DNA of 64,000 nucleotides from Larix kaempferi (lineage: Eukaryota > Streptophyta > Pinopsida > Pinales > Pinaceae): NCBI GenBank assembly GCA_027924585.1, contig BSBM01000370.1:26407501-26471500 (forward strand), written 5' to 3'. Made by a program: the position numbers and the translations under genes. The first letter of the stretch is position 1. Each line of letters opens with the position of its first letter. Below are positions 22,290-33,976 of this stretch, one piece after another. Under the pieces are notes generated by a model. It was not told where the DNA came from. It did not search any database and was given only the letters and a program-made list of their open reading frames with translations.

Positions 22290-22445
22290 ATTCAAGTCAA
22301 ATTTGGATGTGGAAAATATTTCCACTTCAAATATAGTAAGGATGATTTCTCAAGTAACGTGTGGGGTATATTATGTTTATGAAAATGACACCAAGGGTGA
22401 TAGTATTATCCTTGGCCAATTATGGTGCCACACATACCCACACAC
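22290..22445 (+). repeat. Dispersed repeat related to the 57.5-57.9 kb inverted repeat
   Basis: The phrases GTGGAAAATATTTCCAC and ATGACACCAA with their context match the arms at 57474-57571 and the reverse complement of 57790-57937. The family is unknown. Confidence 0.55.
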
Positions 22446-23589
22446 ACATGTACATATATATTATTTGTATTCTTTACATGAAAAAAGAGTGCATTTGTAT
22501 TGGCTTTTAAGCATACATATTCAATCATTGTCTTTGTGACCCAAGGAGAAGGAATTACATGGAATAGAGTTTTTTCCCTCTAGGTGATGCGTTGGTGAAG
22601 GAAATGGATAGGTGTGATGAATGTGTTGGATATAATGAGGATATTCTAGAGGAGAATTATTTTTCATCTCTTTAGATGTTAGAAACGTTCGATCAAGTTT
22701 TGAGGATATAAAGGAGGTCTCTTTGTCCTACCTAGCAGACAAAGTTTCATTTCAATTGGGTCCAAAAATTCACAAAGGAATGCTTTGAAATCTATTCAAA
22801 ATGTGGATGGGCTAGTGGAATTATTCCATCTATGAGATCCACGCAGGAATAGTAATATTCCTTGTTATGTTGAAGTTGAGGTGGAGAATCCTTTTTTGGT
22901 CCATATATAAGGGGGGAATTATGTTGGCATGGTAAATTGAGATTTAATGTTTTTTTCTTTGGTTAAATTTATTTTGATGCAAAGTGAAGTCAATAGTTGC
23001 ATTAATGCATTTGGAGAGTTATGCCAAGAGATTTTAACAATGCATTTTCAAACTTTGGACAAGTAGGAGAAGGGATTAGTGGTTGGAAGCTTGATCTTGG
23101 TGGATAATAGAAAGGATCTCCTAGTTTCAAGTGAGGATTCAGTAAAGGTGCCAGAATTCTATTGTTAATTTGATGGCCTCTCATTCAGGAATCTGATTTT
23201 TAGTGACTTCTCTAGAGCCTCTCCTCTTATTTCAAATAATAAGGAAAAATAATTAGTACATCTAAAGGATTATTTTGGTGATGGGATAAATAGTCCTATT
23301 GGGTATTGTTCAAAGGAATCCTTGAGATATTGGATCAAATACTATTGGTGTTCCCCATCAGTGTATAGGAGAGATATAGCACCTAACATTGCCTTGTCCT
23401 TAGGACCCTACAAAACCTAGCCTCTATTGCATAGGCCCGAAATTCCTACATAATTTGGAATATCAAAAATTTCATAATCCCGTCACCACAGTATTAATCA
23501 ATCAGGAGTAATACTCCCATAGGAGTAGTAATAATAAAGAAAGAAAAAAAAATCTTCCTTATAGGAAATCTATCTCAAAAGGCCTATTG
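22446..23589. other. No identifiable gene, probably upstream part of a gypsy relic
   Basis: Short broken frames only. The region precedes the gypsy gag relic and may hold its 5' LTR, but no match to the 3' LTR at 25669-26062 was visible. Confidence 0.35.
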
Positions 23590-23593
23590 TTTT

Positions 23594-24720
23594 GTGCTAA
23601 TTGCAATGGTAGCACTAATAAGATTTTTTTGTGGACCGGACTATACCATTGTGGATGACCTAATTCATCAAACTCCTTGCAAGGTGTTGATCAAAATGGT
23701 CTCACTCCCTGGTGAAAAAAATGGGGCACCCAAAAACACCATGACAATCTACTCTAACACCATGTTGGATAAGAGAATTGACACCCTAGATGATCAATAC
23801 TCGAAGCTTATAGAAAAACCTAATGCCATTATTGATTAACAAGATAAATAGAGTGCCACACTCAAGGAATTAGTTGAAAACTTGCAAAATATAGTGGCTC
23901 CACTAGGGAGTTTGCACTACCAACTCAATCATGTAGTCACTCACTTCCTATCTATTGATAACCCATGGAATGAACCATACATAGAGGTCTATAGTGAGGA
24001 CTATTCAAAGGAAAAATAGTTTCACTATAAACAACCCCTTTCGGGTTCATGCATCCATAAACTTCCTTTCAATGGTAAAAAACATCTGGAACCACTTTTG
24101 TATAGTGGATATGAGCAATTTTGATGGTTTTGACCCCTCTGGTTGGGTCACCCAAATGGAACACTATGTTTCCTTCCATGGATTTACTAATAACATCATG
24201 ACACTTAGAGTGACTTGGATCCATAATTATGGCAATGGTGGGAATGGGACAAAATTCTATGTTGGATACATGGCATGGTGTTAGTTGGTTAAATCCATAT
24301 ATGCTCATTTTGAGTGAGATACCCACTATTTGGAGTGGTTGACCAAGTTGTGCCAAATAGTCTAAGTATTAGAATTTATCATAACCTTTGTGTTATTATT
24401 AATCTTCATAGAGTGCTTAACTAATTCATTTTTATAATTAAATTGATTCATTTAATTGATTCATAGAGTGCTTAACTGACCTTTTTAGAGCAAAAGTTAT
24501 AATGAAAAAACTTGCTACCTAGTTAGAGGTGCCTTAGCAAGTTGAAGAAACAAAGACAATAATCAATGAACAAGAAAAATACCATATTTCATACTTCGCA
24601 CTCACCCTTAATAAGTCAATATCCTAAACACCTTTCCTGCTCAACCCCTAAAATTCTAGTGGTTGTCTCCAACATAAATAGTAGAGTGTCAACGACACAC
24701 ACTCTGCTATAATTGTGATG
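23594..24720 (+). pseudogene. Gypsy gag relic
   Basis: FDGFDPSGWVTQMEHYVSFH near 24120 matches the retrotransposon gag start in which a hydrophobic segment is followed by G-W-x-x-x-M-E-x-Y-F. LRVTWIH and VGYMAW and, after a stop, KSIYAHFE continue the family pattern. CYNCDERYVKGHKC near 24705 is a gypsy CX2CX7HXC knuckle in a shifted frame. Several stops interrupt the frame. Confidence 0.7.
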
Positions 24721-24949
24721 AGAGGTATGTCAAGGGCCATAAATGTAAAGGATATAAATCATTTCAAATTGATGTCACCTCTCCCGCCTAATCAAAAGAA
24801 ATCATTGTGGAAGGTACCCCCTAAATTAAAGGTCATCACCACATACCCAAGAATCCATATAGATGTGGAGCCCAAATTTCATTAGGAATAACTCCTAATC
24901 TCCTTTCATGCTTTATCTTTCAAATTTTCCCTCCTCAATCCCTGAAAAA

Positions 24950-25549
24950 TTATCGGTTACATCAAGCATAGAAAAGTGATTGTCTTATTTGACAGCAAAA
25001 ACACCTACAATTTTATTCGCATGCATGTGGATGAAGAATCATATTGCTAATGGAGGTGGGATGAAATGTGGAGGCAAAATCTATGAAAATGTGAGACTAC
25101 AACTAGAGGACTATTGACTCAAAACTAATATGTTCCCAATAGACATGGGTGGATATTAAATATTTTTTGGGGCGGAATGGCTAGGTACCCTAGGGACAAT
25201 CACCATTGATTTCAATGAATTATACATGATATTTACTAAAGAGGCTCATATACACACCCTCAAAGGGATTCAGTCAACCTCCTTTGAAATAATAATCTCT
25301 CACCATATGGAGAAGTTATTAAAGAGGGGGGAGTCTTGCATTATTTTCCAATCCAATGCCATACAGGTAATGGATATTCCCACACAAAAATCCCACCATG
25401 AATTGCAGAAGGTTTTGAATAAACATCATCAAGCATTTGAGGCACACATAGGTTTACCCCCTTCACAAGGAGAGCATGATCATGGAATTCCTCTAATCAT
25501 AGGTAATCAACCACTAAATATGCATTCTTATAAACACACTATTAAATAA
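24950..25549 (+). pseudogene. Gypsy protease and reverse transcriptase start, relic
   Basis: VIVLFDSKNTYNFIRMHVDE near 24980 corresponds to the LIDSGSTHNF protease motif, with Gly changed to Lys at the active-site loop. EWLGTLGTITIDFNELYMIF near 25180-25240 is the protease end. LNKHHQAFEAHIGLPPSQGE followed by DHGIPL is the standard beginning of gypsy RT (GLPPxRxxDHxIPL). The catalytic RT motifs are absent. Confidence 0.7.
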
Positions 25550-25554
25550 TTTAT

Positions 25555-25668
25555 AATCTAGTGGAAGAATATGCAACTAGAATATGATACTTGGGAACTA
25601 TTATCCATTTCACAACGCTTTTCCCATCTCCAATCTTGAGGACAACTCTTCTTTCAAGGGGGAGGGCA
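25555..25668 (+). pseudogene. Gypsy polyprotein C-terminus and polypurine tract
   Basis: WKNMQLEYDTWELLSISQRF resembles the gypsy integrase C-terminal (chromodomain-like) end, of the form W-x-x-L-P-x-x-D-A-S-W-E. AAGGGGGAGGGCA at 25656-25668 is a polypurine tract directly before a TG that opens the presumed LTR. Confidence 0.6.
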
Positions 25669-26062
25669 TGTGAGGGTCCTATCCTAACCCCCTTAATTTG
25701 AGGATACGTAGGATTACTTTATTGATATGCAAGGCCATCTTCTTTGAATAAGGCCTTTTAGATAGTTAGTGTGTAGTTACTCAATGCAAAATGGTCATAT
25801 CTATTAATTAATTCCCACTATGTTGTTGACCCTCTTTAATAGTGGAATTTTAGGTAGTTAGGGTTTTTGCTATTGGTGCATTATATATAGAATATAACTT
25901 TTTGTAATGCGATAAAGAATTGCTATTGTATTAGGAGCTCTGCTCATAGGAGGTTTCCCCTCGAAGAGGAAAGTGAACATTGCTCTCTCTTTTGGAGATC
26001 ATTAATACAAGGATAAGTTTCTCAGGTTTTATTTATTTCTCTCCTATATTGTTTTATCAACA
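25669..26062 (+). repeat. Probable 3' LTR of the gypsy relic
   Basis: It starts TGTGAGGGTCCTATCC directly after the polypurine tract and probably ends near TATCAACA. It includes a TATATATAGAATATAAC promoter-like stretch. The right border is uncertain because the second LTR is missing. Confidence 0.45.
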
Positions 26063-26109
26063 CTAGTATTTTATCGCATTCTGATATTTTTCTCTATAAT
26101 TATGGAATT

Positions 26110-26871
26110 TGTTGAAATTTCATTTGCATTGAGAAATTGATCCAAATATGAAAATTCACCTTCATTCGAGAAGGTTCCTTAGATATTAACCGTAGAATTT
26201 TTAGCTTTTAGGACTGTTGTAAATTAATATGTAAAAAAAATGATGGAACAATCACAATAATTCACTTCAAGTAGCCCTGAAATTCATGGCAATTCAAGGA
26301 GAAAAGATACGAATTATTCCAATGAGTTTCTAGCCCTCTAGGGAAACTTCACATGCATAACCAAATATGAAAAATATTCTTATATAAGAGATATAGCAAC
26401 AAACACAAGAACAATATATGGTTGTACTATTATCTTCAACCAAGTTAGTGTTAGGTCCTTTAACATTTTTCTCTTAAGTGTATCAAATCAACAAGACAAT
26501 TAATAGCTAGAAATAACCATCCCAAGTAGATAAAATGCTCAAATCAAATATGCAATATACACAATATGTGGACAGCTAGAAATCTCATATATATATGTTC
26601 AATGAATGAAGTACATACATACCATAGCCTCCTCTCAAGGGTATGAAAAAATCCAACCATCCAAGATACCCTTCCTAGGGTTAGTAAAAAAACCATAGCT
26701 CCTCCAAGTGCAAGAATACCTCCATTACTATCTCCAAGGCAAGATGTCCTCCTCCTCTTCTTCCCCAAATACATTCAATTTTTTCCAAATCCTAATCTCT
26801 ATCCTCTAAGGTATGAAACCTTAACCCTAAAATCCGGGATTCTCCAAGAGACCAAGTAACCCTAGTGCCCA

Positions 26872-26914
<43 letters not shown>

Positions 26915-27764
26915 AAATGCACAAAGAAAAATATCAAGAGAGAGAAATCATCCACCTCCTCCTCATATGCCCCACCAGGGTTTCCTCAAGAACCCTAACA
27001 TATCACTAAGAGAGCACTCTAAAGAAAAGATATAAATGAATGTGTAATGTGATTTGTTGTTTGGAAAGACTCACTCCTTTCTATTTTTATATGAGAGGTA
27101 AGGGAGGCCAACAATGTAATATTTGCCTACCTAATCCTTACAAACAATCCTACTAAACATATGTATGCCACACACAAGTGAAGTTGTCAACTCCTAGAGT
27201 ACAAATGTCAAGCTCCAATGATGATGCCATGCACAATAGTGACCCAAGATGACATAGTTATTCAAGGAAATTCCATACCACTCCATTCATAATATCCATA
27301 GACTCCATCCATCCTTCAAAGTACTCCACTGGGGTAGATTCCCCCAACAAGAACACTATTAAATCCATGGGTGTCTTCAAGCCATCTCAAATCCTTTGAA
27401 TAGGGAACCAAGGTTCCACATGCCATCTAAGGTTTTTATCCCTCCTCCACAATACACAATGCTTTTCATATCATGTAGGGCATTCTCTCACGAGGTGAAT
27501 CCTCCATGTGACAATCCTGCAAGGAATCCACTATCCAGGCAAGAGATATCAAATGCCCCAGAGAAGAACATTGAGCTAGTGGTCATTTGAGTTTGGTTAT
27601 CCTCTAAGTAATCTATCACAAGTGTGCATATCCATCATAGACCATCTCTCATGCTACAATCCATATCGAAACATCCACGAGTTGAACATACACCATCTAT
27701 CCCAAATATCATGAAGCGCCCCAAAAATGCTGTAAGCACTTTGAAGTAACTCGAAAGTATAACA
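26110..27764 (-). repeat. 3' LTR of the 26-39 kb copia-like element
   Basis: This matches 29992-31402 and then 38594-38794 in the same order, for example TTCAAGGAGAAAAGATAC at 26296 and 30176, and TCACAAGTGTGCATATCCAT at 27615 and 38643. The LTRs are clearly diverged, so the insertion is old. Confidence 0.75.
26871..26912. repeat. (GA)n microsatellite
   Basis: An uninterrupted AG/GA run of about 40 bp lies in the left LTR. The matching place in the other LTR (about 30725-30735) has only a short GA run, so the array expanded or contracted after insertion. Confidence 0.9.
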
Positions 27765-27910
27765 CTACCTCTTTATGATGAAATTATTTACCAACACTTG
27801 TCGACTCCCTTTGCAACTCTACCAAATCTCCTATCTACAAATCAAGATTGTTTGTGTTCCCATAATCAACCACTATCATCTACAACAAAGTTGTCAACCA
27901 TGTCATCATG

Positions 27911-28437
27911 GAAAGTTGATCATCTAATGAATAATGATCACATGTGAATATATAGGAATGTATCCCTAGAGAAACGGTCAACTTCCACCCTCCATCATGC
28001 TCACCATCACAAGTGAACATAAGTTTACTATAACAAGCTGCAAAGATAATTATATATACATGCAAGATCAAATCAATTTCGGGATGCAAATCTTATGGGT
28101 ATAGTCATCGAACTATGCAAGGTCATCATCAACTCCTCCAATGCATAATTGGAAGTCTCTTAGATGGAATAATGATCATATAATGAATAATGATCACATG
28201 TGAATATATAGGAATGTCTCCCTAGAGAAACGGTCAACTTCCACCCTCCATCATCCTCACCATCACAAGTCAACATAAGTTTACTATAACAAGATGCAAA
28301 GATAATTATATATCCATGCAAGATCAAATCAATTTCGGGATGCAAAGCTTATGGGTATAGTCAGCGAACTATGCAAGGTCATCATCAACTCCTCCAATGC
28401 ATAATTGGAAGTCTCTTAGATGGAATAAACCAATGTT
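27911..28437. repeat. 256-bp tandem duplication in the 3' tail of the copia-like element
   Basis: Two nearly identical units carry ATAATGATCACATGTG at 27931 and 28187 and AACTCCTCCAATGCATAATT in both. The high identity contrasts with the worn LTRs, so the duplication or a gene-conversion event is younger than the insertion. The position, between coding relics and the 3' LTR, parallels the 113-bp array of copia element 1. Confidence 0.85.
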
Positions 28438-28744
28438 ATATATATACTAGTTGGTATACTCACCCCTAGATGCTCTCGAGCCATTGGACTAGCAATCTCC
28501 ATATTCTCCTTGTCGCAAGAGGAGAGCGCTACATATTGAAAGATCTCATAATTAGAGTGCAAGGATCAAAACCTAGCTCTGCATGTGCCTTTTGAGACAT
28601 AGAGGGCCCTACAAACCTATTCTTGGAATGTGTGAGTGTTACTATATCAACAAGTAACATGTAAAGGCCACCCTCTCTCGCCCCTCTATCCAAAGTCTTT
28701 GGACTTGATAGAGTATAGTCACTTATGTGGTGTATTGTTGTCCC

Positions 28745-29830
28745 TCAAAAACAACTCTTCAATGTACATATGCCATATACGAAACATAAAGGAGATTTTT
28801 TCCATACACTTGGAATAAATGAAATATCACTCATCTCAAGAACATCACCTAAGGGCATCTGGAATGAAATGGATCCAAATCCCTTCATAGGGTACATGGC
28901 ATCATCACCATACTCCACAATCATATCTCCCTCTTGCTCATGAATCCAACTAAATAGTGACCTATCAAATGTCATGTCCCAAATCTCCACTGTCAACATA
29001 CCAACCAATACTAAACATAATGTTAGTGGATAAACAAGAAGCCATATAAATGATAGTCTCAAACCAAGATTTCATCTCATATACTCCTACTTTAGTCCCA
29101 TTTGCAACCTATTTCACGTTGTTTCCCTTCTTTTTCAATAGGCATTGTCTTTCATAGTTTCCCATCTCGTGACATTGAAATCACATGACCTTACTGAGCT
29201 CATTCCATGTATCTGTCCCATCCTTCTTCTTGAATCATTTCTTTCCACCCTTCTTTGTCTTTCCAATAATACTAATGGAATCTACTTCCCCATGTTGTTC
29301 TAAACATGATTGCAATCTGACTTCTTCCTCCATAAGAGCAACCCAAAGCTTTGGGAAATACAATAGTTTATCCCGAGCACAAATACCTTGAACAAAAGGT
29401 GTCCAAGAAGGCAAAATCCCTTTAAAGGTGATAGATATTATCTCTTAATCCTATACCTTAGTTCCAATGGAAGTCAATTGATCCTTCAATTCATTGGTCC
29501 TAGTCAAGTAGTTCATCATAGTATCTGTCTTGCTCATACAAATGATTGAAAGTTGGTTTCACAAGAGCATTTATTGAGAGGCACAAGACTTATGAAATAA
29601 CTTAACCAAAGCATCAAACATGCTCTTACTTAAATTCTAATTATCAATCTGTGAGATGAAGTGATCCTTCACATAATAAAGAGTTATTATCTTCACTTTA
29701 GCTTCCTTCTTCCATGAGTGATCAATTGAGCTTCCATGGAACAAAATTTTAAGCTCCATCCAAGCTGTCATGCTCTCTTAGACCGAGAGTAACCTTGCAC
29801 ACCTTTAAAAAGTCTCAAGCGCAAAACATC
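28745..29830 (-). pseudogene. Copia gag and protease relic
   Basis: On the minus strand ILPSWTPFVQGICARDKLLY and LWVALMEEEVRL near 29340-29430 match the gag core of copia element 1 (LPRSWDSFIQGICARKK). A knuckle-like FQCHEMGNYERQC follows, with the His changed to Asn. The frame at 29062-28745 gives YPMKGFGSISFQMPLGDVLE, the region after the protease active site in copia elements. Several stops are present. Nothing of integrase or RT follows. Confidence 0.65.
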
Positions 29831-29971
29831 AACAGTATATGAAGTAGACAAAATAATCATTCGAAGAGTGAAGGTGCTTATCTCAAGCAACCTAGGGTTT
29901 CATACCCAATGAACTTAACTAGGCCAAGTACTTGTCCTAGGTAATCACTAGCTGAAATAGAGTGGTCTCAA

Positions 29972-29991
29972 CTATAATTGATCTAAAACCA
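29972..29991 (-). promoter_or_regulatory. Worn primer-binding site of the copia-like element
   Basis: The minus strand reads TGGTTTTAGATC directly after the 5' LTR end, agreeing with TGGTATCAGAGC at 9 of 12 positions. Confidence 0.55.
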
Positions 29992-31402
29992 CGTTGAAAT
30001 TTCATTTACAGTAGGCAATTAATGCAAATTTGAAAATTCACATTCTTCTAAGAAGGTTTCTCAAATCTTAACCCTATAATTTTCAGTCTTTAAAACTACT
30101 ATAAATTAATGCGTAAAACAACAGTGGAACAACCACAATAATTCACTCCTAGTAGCCCCAAAATTCACAGTAATTCAAGGAGAAAAGATACCAATTATTC
30201 AATGAGTTTCCAACCCTCTAAAGAAACCTCATATGCCATATGTAGTGATACTTCTTATACAACAACAATATATGGTTGTACTATTATCTTCAATCTTACC
30301 ATTAAGTCCCTTAACAATTTTCTCTAAAGTGTTTCAAATCAACAAGACAATCAAGAGCTAGAAATAATCATTCCAAGAAGATAAAATGTTGAAATCAAAT
30401 CTGCAATATACACAATATGTTAACAATTAGAAAACCCATATATATATTCTCAATGAATGAAGTACATACATATCATAGTATCCTCACAAGGCTAGGACAA
30501 TATCCAACCACCCAAGATGCCCTAGCTAGGGTTAGACAACAAACCCTAGCTCCTCCAAGTGCAAGAATCCCTCGAACATTATCTTCAAGACAAGATGTCA
30601 TTCTCCTCTTATTCTTCTCCAAATACATACAAGGGTTCCCAAACCCTAATCTCTAGACTACAAGGGATGAAACCCTAACCCATAATCCAAGATGCTCCAA
30701 GAGACTAAGAATGCTTAGCATCCAAGAGAGAGAGATATCAAGTCTATAAAGAAGAATCTCAAGAGAGAGAAATCATCCATCTCTTCCTCATATGATCTAT
30801 TGGGGTTTCCTCGTGAACGACAACACATCCTAAGAGAGCACTTCAAAGAAGAGATACAAATAAATGTGTGATGTGATGTGTTTTTTGGAAAGACTTTCTT
30901 CTCCCTCTATTTATATGAGAGAGGTAAGGGAGGCCAACAATATAACACAGATCGGCTTAAGCCATATAAAAAATCCTACCAAATATAAATAAGTCACACA
31001 TAAGTGAAGCGTTCCACTCCTAATGTACAAATGTCAAGCTCCAATTATGATGTTGTGCACAATAGTGACCCAAGGTGATGTAGCTATGCAAGAAAAGTCC
31101 CTACCACTCCATAATGAGCCTCCACAAACTCCATCCATCCACCAAAGCCAAGTAATCCACTATGAAAAATACCCCCTACAAGAACACCATCGAAACCACA
31201 AGTGTCCCGAGCCATCTCCAATCCTCCAAATAGGAAATGAAGATGTCGGATGCCATCTACGGGTTGTATCCCTCCTCCACAATGCACAAAATTCCTCATC
31301 ATATCCTATAAGGTTTTCTTCCACCTAGTGAATCCTCCATATGGCCATAATTTAGGGCCTTCACCATACAGACAAGAGATCTCAAACTCCCTAGGGAATA
31401 AT
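29992..31402 (-). repeat. 5' LTR of the copia-like element, main part
   Basis: This is the partner of 26110-27764 up to the insertion point of the nested element. The remaining LTR end resumes at 38594-38794. Confidence 0.7.
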
Positions 31403-33533
31403 TGTAATGTCTTTTTTTTTTAAATTTATTAAAATGGTGAAATTTTCAATTTTTCCACTAGTTCGACCCTTTACTAGTATTGGTTTCTTGATCTCCAAAT
31501 GGCTCCAAATGCTACCAACTTGTCACATAAGTTATATGGATGGTATTAGGACATTATTGTGAGGTTCATGGATGCTTTAGATTCTTCAAAAGGCTTCTGC
31601 AACTCTCCTTAGGATTCTGGCCAAGGTAGGGGATTTGACTAGCAATTTCTCTTAACTAGTATTGGTTTCTTGATCTCCAAATAGCTCCAAATGCTCCCAA
31701 ATTGTTACAGAAGGTATATGGATGGTATTAGGACATGATTATGAGGTTCATGGATTCCTTATATTCTTCAAAAGGCTTCTACAACTCTCCTTTGAATTCT
31801 ATCCATTGTAGGGAATTTGACCAGAAATTTGGGGTTCAATTCCCCATGGGGTAGATGCTGGAAATGGCTCTCCAAATGCTATTGGACCCTCTAGAAATTA
31901 TGAACAGAGGTAGGGGATATCTAGGGGACATAAATATAGTCTCAAATGCTTCACCATTCAGTTATTAAGTCTGCTACTACCCTCTTAAATCAGATACAAA
32001 AAGACTAGTTTCGACATAGGGGGGAAATGATAGTAAATCTTCACAAATGGTTATGAAACTTAAGAATATTGCTCCAAATGATTGTATAATGAATATGAAA
32101 CTTATTCAAAATATTAATTTCATGCCATTCAAAATTAATAAATTAGACATTGATTGAACCATTCGAATTTGATACCACTTCAAGTGCAAATAACAAGGTA
32201 TTGGGTAAATGACACCATTTGTTCATAGTTTAGCCTTTTTACATCAAATATATTTGAGTTTCGACTTGAAAGTATTCTGAGTAGTAGAACAGAGTATATG
32301 TATTAGATTACAAATATATGGGACCTCAAGAGCTATCCCAAAAATTCCATCACCTCAACAAGTGCGCCTCTCCTCAAGGAGCACGAATATGCCAAGAAAT
32401 AGAAGAATGGTTGCAGAAGCAAGTTGAAATAGATGTAACCATGAGCTGCCCTGTAGCTTCAACCTGTAACAAAATACTCCATTAAAGCTCCAAATGAAAG
32501 GTCTGAATGGCATTTACAACTACCAACTATGATGGGAATCTTTCACCCTCGAAATTGGTGCTAAGGCAAGTAGAGTAGCACTCCACTAGCTCTCTTCTCA
32601 AAGGAAAATTCTGAAAATGATCAAAAGATACTATCCTTCTTTGTTATTGTTTTTTATAAACTTTTAAGGTCCTCCATGGGTCGAATTCCTTTCAAGAGAT
32701 TCATGCTAACTCAAGTTGGGAAGAGATTCCAATGTGTGCCACTTGTCCCTCCAATTCTAGCCTCCTCCTCCACCAAATTCGAATAGGTGTCTCTTTGGAT
32801 TCCCTAACTCCCTTGAGCACCCTCTTGGAGGCTATTTTTAGCCCTGACATGTCATATATGTCATATTTCAGCATTCAGGTCGGATTTGTGTCATAGGTGT
32901 CATAGCATCTTCATCATTGTTGTCATAGATCCAGGGAATCTAGTCCAAGTGTCCCACTAGCTCCAAAATGACTCTTCATCTTCCATGGGAGTTACTTTTC
33001 CACTCCAATTCAACCTTAATTGATTCATGCCAAGTATATCAACCTTCCAACTCATGCCAAGAACTTTGGGTTTCTTATGGATTCGAAATGACAAGAGGAG
33101 GATTCCATGTGGCATAGAAAATCTAGCTTGTGTGGGTCCCACATCCTCCATGTGTCTTCATGATCAATTGCCACTTTGATTTTCCCTTGTATTTATTTAT
33201 TTAACTCCTTTATTAAATATTTATGCCATTCCAATGTCCAAACATCATTTCTTAGCCCCCTTATTTCAAATCCCAAAACTTCCACCCCCAACCTAGGGAA
33301 CTAGTAATTTTCCTCCATGACAGTTCATTTGGATGGGTATATTACAAACTTTGAATTGGGAATTTCTCTTAATGTGACCCACCTTGTCCATTTGGATCTA
33401 ATTTCACATTATTACTAACTTGGACTTCATTCTTGGCAATTATTTGACCCTTAGCATCAATTTGACAACTATCATGAGTATGGCCAAGGGGCTTAGGCCA
33501 TTGTGACCCAATGCAAAATTTTGGGACATGGAA
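31403..33533 (-). repeat. 3' LTR of the nested gypsy-like element
   Basis: The 2131-bp LTR matches 36463-38593 along its whole length with scattered substitutions. It includes an internal tandem duplication of about 182 bp (ACTAGTATTGGTTTC at 31473 and 31655) that the other LTR shares, so that duplication predates this insertion. Confidence 0.88.
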
Positions 33534-33890
33534 AATCCTCTTTTTCCAATATTGCTTGTCCTCAAGCAATTTCAACACATGAATGTGGAAGAACCTGCTT
33601 TCTTTCCAAAATTTTGCTTCCCAAAACTTCTCTTCTGGAACCTTGAGTAGAGCCACCCATGCACTACAATTGTGTGTTTCCAAAAGCAAGGAGATGTGTA
33701 TTTTCTTTTTCATTTTGATATCCCCTATAACATCACCACTAAACACCAAAATTTTAATTAAATCCATCAAAACCATGTCTGCACAATTACTCTTTACCTC
33801 TTTCATATTTTGAAAACCCTTTCTGATATCACTACATAATTCTTTGAAGTTGCCACTAAGTTGCCCAACTTTGAGTCTTCGAAATTCCAT
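33369..33890 (-). other. Unidentified ORF crossing into the 3' LTR
   Basis: A 173-codon frame is open from MEFRRLKVGQ across the internal/LTR border at 33533. It has HVLKLLEDKQYWKKRIFHVP and other charged segments but no motif I recognise. The frame ending inside the LTR argues against a conserved separate gene. It may be the C-terminal end of the element's only protein. Confidence 0.3.
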
Positions 33891-33976
33891 GAAGATTTTA
33901 GAGAGGAACCACCATGCTTGTTGCTACACTACTCTGATTAAAATCACTTTATTAAGTGGGGAATCCATCTCCCATA

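Larger units (their letters stand above)
23590..26062 (+). mobile_element. Ty3/gypsy retrotransposon relic with internal deletion
   Basis: In order the plus strand holds gag, a gypsy-type zinc knuckle, an aspartic protease, the start of reverse transcriptase, the final integrase tail, a polypurine tract and a probable 3' LTR. The RT, RNase H and integrase cores, normally more than 2 kb, are missing between about 25549 and 25560. Stops and frameshifts are common. No 5' LTR was found. Confidence 0.7.

Noticed and set aside
24069-24356. Minus-strand ORF of 95 codons
   Set aside because: It is the complement of the gypsy gag relic, which carries recognisable motifs on the plus strand.
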